A stretch of 10,493 nt of DNA, taken from positions 1 to 10,493 of the forward strand of contig CAIVHJ010000414.1 in NCBI GenBank assembly GCA_903905665.1, given 5' to 3'. Source of the DNA: an uncultured Phycisphaerales bacterium (GTDB lineage: Bacteria > Planctomycetota > Phycisphaerae > UBA1845 > CAIVHJ01). Both the position numbers and the translations under genes were made by a program. Below the pieces are notes generated by a model that made no database searches, had not been told where the DNA came from, and saw only the letters and a program-made list of their open reading frames with translations. The stretch's first letter is position 1; every line of letters starts with the position of its first letter. Positions 1 through 7,597 of this stretch are shown one piece after another.

Positions 1-855
1 GATCGGATCGTTATCATCACCGCTCTCCTGAAATCCTTCGATCGTTCGCATACGACCCTGATAAAGTCCGCGAGGGATTTCCACCCCCGTCAGATACACC
101 TCCACCCGTGAAAACTCGATCCCCGGAACGTCGGCCAGTTCAATCGTATATCCGAAAGAAAGAGAATAAGGTTCTGCTATTTGGATCGTCACCTCCAGAT
201 CATCCACGTCTGCCAGTTTCACAGGAGCCGGAATGGCGATCATTTGCTGGACTGCGGCTTTGGGGGAGACGGGACGAATGGACCGTGACCAGCGAGGGTT
301 AGGGATCACTGCCTGAAACATCAGGGTGGCATGGCTCAATTCAAAAGTGTATGTCATCGTGTCCCGATGCCATTGAAAACGACTCAAAGGTATATTGAAG
401 CACGCCTCCATGGCCCCCGCCGTAACACAGATTCCAAACGCTCTGCTCGGGTTCAAGATGATCGCATCTTCGAACGGTTCGATTTCCGGGAGTTCTATCG
501 GGGACTGCAAGAACTCTTCGAGCAATGGATCGTCGGCGAGACTCACCTGGGTTGCAATGATCTCGTCCTTCGAAGCAGAAAGTTGATCGGATAAGCTCGT
601 CAAAGTCCCATTGCATGTTGATTCCCAGGTACGAAACGTCGCAGCCTCCACATCATCGTCCGTTTCTCCCAAGACTTCACTTCGAATGATGGAGAATCCG
701 TCCGGCGGTTCTACCAAAGGTTCATGGATCGTGCCTTCGGGAGAGGGAAATCCATCAGAAAACCCGACTTGCGCCCCGACACCGCAAACGCTCAAAACCG
801 AGATGAAAACCGCAATCCATCCCCCTGGACCCAATCGATTTTGTCTGTTGAACAT
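1..855 (-). CDS. Secreted protein of unknown family, C-terminus cut by the window edge
   Basis: An uninterrupted minus-strand frame of 285 codons runs from an ATG at 855 to base 1, so the protein continues past the left edge. The start is supported by a purine-rich GAGGGAGAA just upstream (about 862-869). The N-terminus is a classic Sec signal peptide: basic residues R4 and R7, a hydrophobic stretch at about 13-26, and a probable signal peptidase I site after VGA (residues 26-28). C24 is not in a good lipobox (LSVC), so a lipoprotein is less likely. The mature part is acidic in residues 60-130, has a few cysteines (about 81, 143, 152), and from about 165 looks beta-rich with alternating hydrophobic residues, for example EVYLTGVEIP near 252-261. 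I recognise no catalytic motif or family. It is divergent from the PBP4-type gene and has its own upstream region. It is probably periplasmic, extracellular or on the outer surface; its function is unknown. Confidence 0.75.
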   Translation of the reverse strand, partial: MFNRQNRLGPGGWIAVFISVLSVCGVGAQVGFSDGFPSPEGTIHEPLVEPPDGFSIIRSEVLGETDDDVEAATFRTWESTCNGTLTSLSDQLSASKDEIIATQVSLADDPLLEEFLQSPIELPEIEPFEDAIILNPSRAFGICVTAGAMEACFNIPLSRFQWHRDTMTYTFELSHATLMFQAVIPNPRWSRSIRPVSPKAAVQQMIAIPAPVKLADVDDLEVTIQIAEPYSLSFGYTIELADVPGIEFSRVEVYLTGVEIPRGLYQGRMRTIEGFQESGDDNDPI

Positions 856-1263
856 GACGATTCTCCCTCATGTGAAAAAGAAATGACACCAACGGATACG
901 CACGTCCAAATAATGATAGGCCCGGCTGTCTTCGGATATCCAGTTTATTAGCCCAATTTAATGTGTGCCCTCTCGTACATTTGAGTATGGCTTATGCGGC
1001 CCGTCCGAAAAGATGGAATCACCCTTGGCTTGAGAAACTTCTGAAACGCGGTACTCCTTCAATCGCCGTCTGAAATTTCTAAAACCGATCGTTTGCATTA
1101 TGCCGATGATATGCTGTATGTTGCATGTATCTGCGGCCGTTCAGGCAGATTTCGGAATCCGTCTTCAGGGCAAAAGGATATGAATTTCGGAGGGGTCGGT
1201 ACCGGAGTTGACGTCTTCGACTCCGAAACGCTTCACCTCCTCTATTTTTCAGGTTGATTTTTT
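856..1263. other. Divergent intergenic region between the secreted protein gene and dacB
   Basis: No convincing protein gene lies in these 408 bases. Promoters for both flanking genes must be here because they point away from each other. On the plus strand a possible but weak sigma70-like pair is TTGCAT (1093-1098) and TATGTT (1117-1122) with an 18-base spacer; I saw no clear pair for the minus-strand gene. A 25-codon plus-strand ORF (1180-1257) begins MNFGG, has AAAGG only a couple of bases before its ATG, and ends 6 bases before the dacB ATG. It may be chance, or a short leader peptide. The 3' part forms the hairpin listed separately. Confidence 0.5.
1189..1240 (+). promoter_or_regulatory. 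Stable hairpin in the dacB leader with an SD/anti-SD-like outer pairing
   Basis: A 9-base-pair stem, CGGAGTTGA (1203-1211) with TCGACTCCG (1217-1225), closes a 5-base loop CGTCT and contains one G-U pair. Around it, GGAGG at 1189-1193 can pair with CCTCC at 1236-1240, giving a two-tier structure that ends about 23 bases before the dacB ATG. No U-run follows directly at the stem base, so this is not a standard terminator. It could modulate mRNA stability or translation of dacB. The pairing is read directly from the sequence; the function is inference. Confidence 0.35.
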
Positions 1264-2778
1264 ATGGCGTATGCTTCTCTGCTGAAATCAGAATTCAGGG
1301 ATCAACACTCAGCACTAATTTCTCGGCTGCGATTCAGTCTGCTTGCGGTCGTCCTCGTGTTGATTCCCGCATCGGTTTCTGCCCAGCCGGAAGAACCGGC
1401 GTCTCGAATTGAACGCCTCCTCAACCCGCTACCCAACAAAAACGTTCAGGTCTCTGCCTGTGTCATGTCCCTCGCCGACGGAAAAATCATCTATGAAAAA
1501 AACCCGGATTCTCCCATGATCCCCGCCAGCAACCAGAAAATCATCACCGCCGCCGTGGCGCTGGATATTCTGGGTACGGACTTTGTATTTGAGACCGAAC
1601 TGTACCACGCCGACAATGATCTGGTGATCGTCGGATCGGGCGATCCGGGATTCGGAGACCCCAATCTTGCCAAAAACCAGGGACGTACGCCTTTGGCGAT
1701 CTTTCAGGACTGGGCATCGATCCTCAAGCAGCGGGGCATCGACCGGATCGACGGCAACATTGTTGTGGACGACACGGTATTTGACGAGGAACGCTTCCAT
1801 CCGTCGTGGAAAGGGGAAGACCTCTCGAAATGGTACGCTGCGCCCGTGGGAGGACTCAATTTCAACGACAACTGCGTCGAGTTCACGGTTCAGCCGACCC
1901 AGCCCGGTCGGCCGGTCGAAGTCACATTTTTCCCGCCGAACAATTGGCTGAGGATCATCAATACCTGCAAAACAGGAACAAAAAACAAACCGGGGGTGAA
2001 TCGACCCTCCAACACGCCGGAGTTCAGAATCAGCGGAGAGTGCAGGGAACGTACGGAACTCCAGTCTGTGGCGATTCCGGATCCGACGATTTTTACCGGT
2101 GAAGTCTTCAAAAAAGTGCTGCAGGATCAGGGGATTCTGGTTCGGGGCGAAGTGCGCAAAGGAACATTGCCACGAAGTCTCGAATCTAACGACGCCACTG
2201 GCGCGGCCATCCCACAAAAACTCACCACCGCCCGAACTTCGATCGCCGATGTGCTTCGCCGCACGCTGCAAAACAGCCAAAACCTCTTCGCGGAATGCCT
2301 GTTCAAAAAAGTCGGCAAGACCATCACCGGTCCGGCGGAAAATCCTGCCCCGCTGTCCAATTGGCAGGCCGGTCAACAGGCCGTCCGACAGCGACTGGAA
2401 AGTTGGGGCGTCAATACCACCGGCATGGTCATCGCCGATGGATCGGGATTGAGCAGGGACAATCGTGTTTCATCCCGACAAATCGTGGAAATTCTGCGAC
2501 ACCTGTATCTCGATTCGCAAAAAGGCCCCGTTTTCATGGAAAGCCTGTCCGTCAACGGTTCCAAAGGAACACTGGAGAAACGTCTCAAGGACTTTCCGGG
2601 ACGCGTGTGGGGAAAAACCGGCTACATCAACGGCGTGCGATCTTTGAGTGGATACGTCCGCGCTTCAGAGAATCGGTGGTACGTGTTCTCGGTCTTGTTC
2701 AACGATATTCCGGGTGGAACGGCGCCCTACAATCAAATCCACGACGAAATCTGCCGAATCCTCATCCAGTCCCCGTGA
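1264..2778 (+). CDS. dacB: D-alanyl-D-alanine carboxypeptidase/endopeptidase, PBP4 type (peptidase S13)
   Basis: This periplasmic penicillin-binding protein trims the terminal D-Ala from peptidoglycan stem peptides or cleaves peptide cross-links. The 504-residue product is close to the usual PBP4 length. Residues 22-40 form a signal peptide after a rather long N-terminal arm, with cleavage expected after SVSA. The three penicillin-binding motifs are present in order: SNQK (S89 nucleophile, K92), SQN (338-340) and KTG (451-453). Family landmarks are GSGDPGFGD (124-132), GNIVVDDTVFD (164-174) and DGSGLSRDNRVS (392-403). The large insertion between motifs 1 and 2 is typical of the S13 family. 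The ATG has only a weak AGG about 10 bases upstream, so translation may depend on the leader structure. The stop lies 9 bases from the convergent tadC stop, and nothing links it to pilus genes except adjacency. Identity is secure; the balance between carboxypeptidase and endopeptidase activity cannot be read from sequence. Confidence 0.95.
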   Translation: MAYASLLKSEFRDQHSALISRLRFSLLAVVLVLIPASVSAQPEEPASRIERLLNPLPNKNVQVSACVMSLADGKIIYEKNPDSPMIPASNQKIITAAVALDILGTDFVFETELYHADNDLVIVGSGDPGFGDPNLAKNQGRTPLAIFQDWASILKQRGIDRIDGNIVVDDTVFDEERFHPSWKGEDLSKWYAAPVGGLNFNDNCVEFTVQPTQPGRPVEVTFFPPNNWLRIINTCKTGTKNKPGVNRPSNTPEFRISGECRERTELQSVAIPDPTIFTGEVFKKVLQDQGILVRGEVRKGTLPRSLESNDATGAAIPQKLTTARTSIADVLRRTLQNSQNLFAECLFKKVGKTITGPAENPAPLSNWQAGQQAVRQRLESWGVNTTGMVIADGSGLSRDNRVSSRQIVEILRHLYLDSQKGPVFMESLSVNGSKGTLEKRLKDFPGRVWGKTGYINGVRSLSGYVRASENRWYVFSVLFNDIPGGTAPYNQIHDEICRILIQSP

Positions 2779-2787
2779 CGTTCGGTG

Positions 2788-3762
2788 TCACTTGTTCAGA
2801 AAACCGCTTTCCATAAAGCGAATGGCAGCCGGAGCGAGAATCACGATAAATATCACGGGGAACAGAAAGAAGATCAACGGAAAGAGCAGTTTGACGGCGG
2901 TTTTGTTGGCGATTTCCTCGGCTCTTTGGCGTCGCTTAATGCGCATGGTTTCGGCGTGAACGCGAAGCGTTTGGGCGATGCTGGTGCCGAATTTTTCCGA
3001 CTGCAACAGAATCGCAACCAGAGAGCGCATTTCGGAAACACCGGTTCGCTCGGCCATTTTACGCATGGCTTCCGCGCGAAGCACGCCCATCTGGGTTTCC
3101 CGCGCGGCGAGCTGCCACTCTTCAGACAGCTCGGGAAAAGTTCCCTTCATCTCGTCGGCCACACGCCGAATCGCGGCATCCAGTCCCAGTCCGGCTTCCA
3201 CTGCCAATACCAGCATGTCCAGAGAATCCGGCAAAGCCATCGAAATCCGTTCTATCCGTTTTCGACTCGCCGATCGAAGCCACAAATTCGGCCCCTGAAA
3301 TCCCGCCACCGCGCCCAGCACGGTCAAATTAAACACATTCATCCCGGTCCATTTCATCCACCATGCCAGCAGAAAACCAAGCGTCGCCCCCACCATCATG
3401 AGAAGCATCTTCAAACTGAGAAACACCATATCGGCCCGATCGCTGCGATACCCCGCCTGGGCCAGTCGCAAGGCCAGACGATGCCGCTCCACGTCCGTCC
3501 GTGACTCCAGCGGCTTGCTCAAAATCGACAACCGCGAAAACAGCGACGACTCTTTCCCCGTTCGGATCAAATCCGAAGCCGACTCGGCCGTCCCCATCGA
3601 CCCGGGTTTCGAGACCAGATTCGCCAACCGACGATCCACTTCACTTTCAAGCGGTGCCCGTCGGGCCACGAAAATCCACACCACCGCACCGGCAACCATC
3701 ATCACCAGCACGCCGATCACCAGCATTTCCCAGCCGGGTATTGTTTCCGCGATCCAAATCAT
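2788..3762 (-). CDS. tadC: Tad pilus inner-membrane platform protein TadC (T2SF/GspF family)
   Basis: TadC pairs with TadB to form the inner-membrane platform on which the TadA ATPase acts during Flp pilus assembly. The 324-residue product has the expected plan: an N-terminal membrane segment at about 13-32, a charged cytoplasmic linker (33-110), hydrophobic segments at about 113-135 and 143-160, a T2SF cytoplasmic helical domain with the signature ALPDSLDMLVLAVEAGLGLD (176-195), and a C-terminal membrane helix (about 292-312). Being the last gene after another T2SF protein, and having a long N-terminal linker, favours TadC over TadB. The ATG at 3762 is backed by GGGAGG about 10 bases upstream. 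It is the last gene of the operon in the window, 47 bases after tadB, and converges on dacB. No tadD follows it. Confidence 0.93.
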   Translation of the reverse strand: MIWIAETIPGWEMLVIGVLVMMVAGAVVWIFVARRAPLESEVDRRLANLVSKPGSMGTAESASDLIRTGKESSLFSRLSILSKPLESRTDVERHRLALRLAQAGYRSDRADMVFLSLKMLLMMVGATLGFLLAWWMKWTGMNVFNLTVLGAVAGFQGPNLWLRSASRKRIERISMALPDSLDMLVLAVEAGLGLDAAIRRVADEMKGTFPELSEEWQLAARETQMGVLRAEAMRKMAERTGVSEMRSLVAILLQSEKFGTSIAQTLRVHAETMRIKRRQRAEEIANKTAVKLLFPLIFFLFPVIFIVILAPAAIRFMESGFLNK

Positions 3763-3809
3763 GACCTAAGTACCTCCCGAATCAACCGCACCGGTACTTC
3801 ACGACTCGT

Positions 3810-4793
3810 TCAGGCCTTCACGCTGACGATTCGGCGTACGAACACGATGCCCAAAGTCTGCATGACCAGCGCCGCCAACAGACAAAAATGACCCAAACGG
3901 GTCGTAAAAAGCACTCTCGGATATTCCGGATTGATGACGAATAACATCAACAAAACCCCGATGGGCAACCCAATCAGAATCCAGCCGCTCAAACGTCCTT
4001 CGGCGGTCAGCGTTCGGACGTGCCCGAGAATGCGAATGCGGTCGCGGATCATCGTCCCGATGCGATCCATCAACTCCGTCAAATCGCCGCCCGTCTGTCG
4101 CTGGATCAGAATGGCCGTCACAAACATCTTCACATCAAGCATATCGATCCGATCCGCCAAATGCTTCAATGCGTCTTCCAGTCGAATTCCCAAATCCTGT
4201 TCGGCATAAACCCGCTGAAATTCCGTCCCGATCGGATCGGGCATCTGTTCGGCGATCAGTTGGATCCCTGCCGCCAGAGAATGCCCCGCGCGAAGCGCCT
4301 GCGAAAGCAATTCCAACGCTTCAGGCATTTGATTGTTGAATTTGCGAAGCCGGGCGTTGCGCATTCGAAGAATAACCACCATCGGCACCAGGACAATCGC
4401 CGCCGCACCCAAAAGAATCAACGGCGGGTTCAGATGGAGCAACAAACCGAAGATCAAAAAAACGGCCAAAACGCAGCCCAGATAAACCAGAATCTGGTGA
4501 GCGGGCCAGGGAACCGCAGCCTGTACGCACAATTTCCGAAACGACATTCCGCTCTGCGAAGCCGCCAGCCAACGGGCCATCGCCCATCGTCTCTCCGCAC
4601 CGGGATCTTTGATGATTCCACCTTCTTTTTTCCCGGCCTCGGAAAAATTCAGATCGCCTATCAACCGTCGCTCGATCCGCCGGGGGTCCAGACGCCGAAA
4701 ACTCTGCACGCAATCGATCAGCGCATAAACCACCAGGATCACCACCACGGCCAGCCCGTAAACTCCCCAGCTTGATGTTAACGCCATCTCCAT
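3810..4793 (-). CDS. tadB: Tad pilus inner-membrane platform protein TadB (T2SF/GspF family)
   Basis: This is the first of two T2SF membrane proteins of the Tad platform, 327 residues, near the family norm. Hydrophobic segments are at about 11-27, 102-120, 124-142, 268-286 and 301-320. The T2SF signature QMPEALELLSQALRAGHSLA (155-174) and the conserved QRQTGGDLTELMDRI stretch (231-245) are clear and typical of TadB. The ATG at 4793 follows tadA by 16 bases; AAGGCGG ends 4 bases before it. A second in-frame ATG two codons later (4787) is possible but has no better ribosome site. Close spacing to tadA suggests co-translation. Role by family: it binds the TadA ATPase from the membrane side and, with TadC, converts ATP hydrolysis into pilin movement. 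Confidence 0.94.
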   Translation of the reverse strand: MEMALTSSWGVYGLAVVVILVVYALIDCVQSFRRLDPRRIERRLIGDLNFSEAGKKEGGIIKDPGAERRWAMARWLAASQSGMSFRKLCVQAAVPWPAHQILVYLGCVLAVFLIFGLLLHLNPPLILLGAAAIVLVPMVVILRMRNARLRKFNNQMPEALELLSQALRAGHSLAAGIQLIAEQMPDPIGTEFQRVYAEQDLGIRLEDALKHLADRIDMLDVKMFVTAILIQRQTGGDLTELMDRIGTMIRDRIRILGHVRTLTAEGRLSGWILIGLPIGVLLMLFVINPEYPRVLFTTRLGHFCLLAALVMQTLGIVFVRRIVSVKA

Positions 4794-4809
4794 GATGCCG
4801 CCTTTCGTA

Positions 4810-6249
4810 TCATCCCGCCCCCTGATCTTCCATCAGGATTCGACGCTCAAAAACCTCCGGCGGAACGTGCGCGCCCATCGACGCCATCCGATCGATGAAC
4901 TTCGACCGAATCCCCGTGCTGACAAAGCGTCCGACCGCTTTCCCTTCGCTGCTCAGACCCGTCTGCTCATACGCAAACAGGTCCTGCATCGTGATGACCT
5001 CGCCTTCCATGCCCTGAACTTCCGTGATCCGAACCACACGTCTCGGCCCACCCGTCAAACGCTGAACCTGGACCATCAGTTGAATTGCCGAGGACATCTG
5101 CTGGCGAATCGCTCGCGCCGGAAGATCAATCCCCGCCATTCCCACCATCGTCTCGATTCGGGCCACGGCGTCGCGGGTGCTGTTGGCGTGGACCGTCGTC
5201 ATGGACCCTTCGTGACCGGTGTTCATCGCCTGCAACATGTCGAGCGACTCGCCCCCCCGAACCTCGCCAACGATGACGCGGTCCGGCCGCATTCGCAGCG
5301 AGTTGCGAACCAGATCACGCGCGGTGATCTCGCCTTTTCCTTCGATGTTGGGCGGGCGGGTTTCGAGGCGAACCACGTGGGCCTGTTGCAGCTGGAGTTC
5401 GGCGGCGTCTTCGATTGTCACCACGCGATCCCCTTCGGGAATAAAACTCGATACGCAGTTGAGCAGCGTCGTCTTTCCGCTGCCGGTTCCCCCCACGATG
5501 ACCATATTGAGTCGAGCCTTCACCGCCGCAGCCAAAAATCCGACGATTTCCGGCGTGATCGCGCGATACGCCAACAAATCGTCGATCGTGATCGGATTCA
5601 ACCCAAACCGACGAATGCTGATACTCGGACCATCCAACGCCAGCGGTGGAATGATTGCATTGACACGCGATCCGTCGGGAAGTCGGGCGTCCACCATCGG
5701 ACACGTTTCATCGCATCGACGTCCTACGCTTGAAACGATCCGATCGATGATCTGCATCACGTGATCGTTGTCTCGAAACGTCACCCCGCTTAAACTGAGC
5801 TTGCCCTGTCGTTCGACGAATACCTGCCGGGGACCGTTGACCAGAATATCGCTGATGGTGTGATCCGCCAGCAACTCCTCCAGCGGACCCAGCCCGAACG
5901 TCTCGTCCAGCACTTCGCTGACCAGTCGCTCCCGAAGACGAGCATCCAGAACCGTGGCTTCTTCCGCCACGAGTTCGAGCAAAACCGTCCGAATCTGCGC
6001 GCGATGGTCCGGCGAATCTTTTTGAAATTTGTACAGATCAAGCCGGTCCAACAACCGGCGATGCAAGCGACCTTTAATCTCAGTCAATTCTCGCCGCCGC
6101 TGCATCAGACGGTTCTGATCCTCTTTGACCGCTTCGGGAATCGTCGGCGGGGCAATCGGCATCACCGCAGGCACAGGCGGTGTCGTCACCGGCGGCCCGG
6201 GACGCTCCGAAGACTTATTTTCCTCTCCTTTTTTCCGCAACTTCAACAT
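4810..6249 (-). CDS. cpaF: Tad pilus assembly ATPase TadA/CpaF (secretion ATPase, VirB11-like)
   Basis: This hexameric cytoplasmic ATPase powers assembly, and in some species retraction, of Flp pili. The 479-residue product has a charged, Pro-rich N-terminal tail (1-45) and a helical region at about 45-115. The N-terminal ATPase subdomain includes GPLEELLADHTISDILVNGP (121-140). The catalytic core shows Walker A GGTGSGKT (253-260), the Asp-box region VVTIEDAAELQL (276-287), Walker B-type RVIVGEVRGGE (324-334) and the His box TGHEGSMTTVHANS (344-357). All key residues are present, so it should be active. The ATG at 6249 has a strong GGAGGAGAAGGA upstream, giving good confidence in the start. 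The C-terminal extension after about 425 is common in CpaF proteins. It sits between tadZ (52-base gap) and tadB (16-base gap), the conserved Tad order. Confidence 0.97.
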   Translation of the reverse strand: MLKLRKKGEENKSSERPGPPVTTPPVPAVMPIAPPTIPEAVKEDQNRLMQRRRELTEIKGRLHRRLLDRLDLYKFQKDSPDHRAQIRTVLLELVAEEATVLDARLRERLVSEVLDETFGLGPLEELLADHTISDILVNGPRQVFVERQGKLSLSGVTFRDNDHVMQIIDRIVSSVGRRCDETCPMVDARLPDGSRVNAIIPPLALDGPSISIRRFGLNPITIDDLLAYRAITPEIVGFLAAAVKARLNMVIVGGTGSGKTTLLNCVSSFIPEGDRVVTIEDAAELQLQQAHVVRLETRPPNIEGKGEITARDLVRNSLRMRPDRVIVGEVRGGESLDMLQAMNTGHEGSMTTVHANSTRDAVARIETMVGMAGIDLPARAIRQQMSSAIQLMVQVQRLTGGPRRVVRITEVQGMEGEVITMQDLFAYEQTGLSSEGKAVGRFVSTGIRSKFIDRMASMGAHVPPEVFERRILMEDQGAG

Positions 6250-6270
6250 GGTCGTTCCTTCTCCTCCGGC

Positions 6271-6302
6271 GAACTCTTAAACTCCTGAACTCCTAAACTT
6301 TT
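6271..6302. repeat. Four-copy imperfect 8-base tandem repeat between cpaE and cpaF
   Basis: Four consecutive 8-base units start at 6271, 6279, 6287 and 6295, with plus-strand consensus RAACTCYT; the last unit is AAACTTTT. Read in the mRNA direction the units resemble AGGAGTT and so offer several Shine-Dalgarno-like AGGAG sites about 30-50 bases ahead of the cpaF start, before its real ribosome site GGAGGAGAAGGA. The array begins on the stop codon of cpaE. It may simply be slipped-strand sequence, or may help ribosomes remain loaded between the two genes. Confidence 0.6.
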
Positions 6303-7504
6303 TATGCAACGTTGGTCTTAAACAGGTTGCTCAGAAAACTTTTCTTTTTCCGGGCGTCTTTTTTGTCGGCTTCGGCGCCTTCCACGCGAAGCAAACTCAT
6401 TGCCAAATCGCGAATCGCCAGACGCGCCTTGCTCGAAGTCGCATGTTCGCTCAGCGGCACTCCCCAGTTGAGCGATTCGCTCACCGCCTCGGAATCATCG
6501 GGAATCGTGGCGAAGATGTTGCGTTTCAGGCTCTTTTCCACGCTCTCCGGTCGAACCGATCCAATTTTTTTCGGCAACCGATTCAACACAAGTTTGACCC
6601 GTTCCAGATCGATCGAATCTCCAACCAGCATGCCCAGAAACTGGGCGGCATTGCGGATCGAATGGGTCACCGGTTGACCCACCAGCACAATCTCATCCGC
6701 CAATTCGAATATCTTTCCGCCGCTCACGTCCACCTTGCGATCCAGGTCCACCAGCACCACGTCGTATAAATCGAGCAGCGAATGGAGCACCGCCGTCACC
6801 CGCGAAAGCATCACCGAATCACTCGCATGAATCTCCCTGGGACGGGCCAGCAAACGCAATCCCGATTCGTGTTTCAGCAGGGCACTTTCCAGCCGCGACG
6901 AATCAATTTCCTCACTGTCGCTCGAACAAACATCCAGCAAAGAATACGTCGGATGTAAATCGAGCATCGACGGCAACTGCCCCTGATACAAATCCAAATC
7001 CACCAGCACCACACGACCGCGACCCGAGCGCGCCATCTCGACGCCCACGTTCAGCGCCACCACGCTCGTGCCGCTCCCGCCTCCGGCGCCGCAAAACACC
7101 ATCAGTTTACCTCGTGGATGGGCGGGTTGATCCTCCAGTATCTTCTCCAGAATCTCCATCACCGCCTCGGGCTGAGTCGGCAACGAAAGAAATTCACGCA
7201 CCCCCGACCGCATCGCCGTCAACAACAAATCCGGGTCACGAATCGGACCCGCCAGAATCACCGTCAGATGTCGCTTGCCTCGAAGCGTCTCACCCAGTCG
7301 CCCCAGCAGCAGGTGGACAGGCGAAAGACCGATGACGACCACCAACACGTCAGGACGCGAAAGCGTCAGCGATTCAGACAAATCGTCCGCCAGCGTCAAC
7401 TCCGCGCAGATCCGCAGCCCTTCGATGCCAAGCAAAGACGGTTTCAGCGTCGCATCCTCACAGTCCTGCGTTCGCAATATGGCTACTTTGAGCGACTTGT
7501 TCAT
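6302..7504 (-). CDS. cpaE: Tad pilus localisation protein TadZ/CpaE with degenerate P-loop
   Basis: TadZ/CpaE proteins combine a receiver-like N-terminal domain with a MinD/ParA-type ATPase fold and help place the Tad machine at a cell site, often a pole. This one has 400 residues. Residues 4-125 fit a pseudo-receiver: the PDVLVVVIG strand (51-59) has Val at position 57, where a response regulator has its phosphorylated Asp. From about 133 comes the MinD-like domain: P-loop region CGAGGGSGTS (138-147), A'-type motif VDLDLYQGQLPSMLDL (168-183), Walker B-like DVVLVDLD (248-255) and the late VLNR segment (306-309). Relative to KGGxGKT, both lysines are replaced (by Gly141 and Thr146), a stronger loss than usual in this already diverged family. 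The C-terminus is very basic (KKDARKKKSF, 381-390). The ATG has only a weak GGGATAA upstream. It follows cpaB after 91 bases, with no secretin gene between them. Confidence 0.92.
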   Translation of the reverse strand: MNKSLKVAILRTQDCEDATLKPSLLGIEGLRICAELTLADDLSESLTLSRPDVLVVVIGLSPVHLLLGRLGETLRGKRHLTVILAGPIRDPDLLLTAMRSGVREFLSLPTQPEAVMEILEKILEDQPAHPRGKLMVFCGAGGGSGTSVVALNVGVEMARSGRGRVVLVDLDLYQGQLPSMLDLHPTYSLLDVCSSDSEEIDSSRLESALLKHESGLRLLARPREIHASDSVMLSRVTAVLHSLLDLYDVVLVDLDRKVDVSGGKIFELADEIVLVGQPVTHSIRNAAQFLGMLVGDSIDLERVKLVLNRLPKKIGSVRPESVEKSLKRNIFATIPDDSEAVSESLNWGVPLSEHATSSKARLAIRDLAMSLLRVEGAEADKKDARKKKSFLSNLFKTNVA

Positions 7505-7549
7505 AACAGATTATCCCATTCTCATTACCATTTTCCGCCGCCTGGTTTT

Positions 7550-7597
7550 TCAATTCTCCCTCCCTTTCAGGGATGGGTGGGGGGAGGGTCAATTCTC
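7550..7597. repeat. Palindromic GC-rich element bounded by 9-base direct repeats, between cpaB and cpaE
   Basis: The 9-base sequence TCAATTCTC occurs at 7550-7558 and again at 7589-7597. The 30 bases between are strongly strand-asymmetric (C-rich then G-rich) and can fold in two ways: CCCTCCC (7558-7564) with GGGAGGG (7582-7588), or a tight hairpin TCCCT/AGGGA (7561-7565 with 7569-7573) with a 3-base loop. The right repeat copy overlaps the cpaB stop codon, yet removing one repeat plus the insert would leave that stop intact. This looks like a small insertion with a target duplication, or a dispersed intergenic palindrome. Which of these it is cannot be told from a single copy. Confidence 0.5.

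Noticed and set aside
1429..2376. 315-codon minus-strand ORF opposite dacB
   Set aside because: The plus strand has all three penicillin-binding motifs in order; the antisense frame is Arg/Phe/Gly rich and featureless.
2775..2791. Bidirectional terminator between the convergent dacB and tadC genes (GTGAC/GTCAC)
   Set aside because: The stem is only 5 pairs, lies on both stop codons and has no T-run on either side, so it is too weak to call a terminator.
2785..3504. 239-codon plus-strand ORF opposite tadC
   Set aside because: Its translation is rich in His, Gln and Arg with no signal or domain, and the opposite strand encodes a clear TadC. It is an antisense shadow of codon bias.
4020..4775. 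251-codon plus-strand ORF opposite tadB
   Set aside because: Low-quality composition (many His, Gln, Arg) and complete overlap with a well-conserved TadB make it a shadow frame.
4792..5733. 313-codon plus-strand ORF opposite cpaF
   Set aside because: The minus strand carries all TadA ATPase motifs; the plus frame is His/Arg rich and has no recognisable domain.
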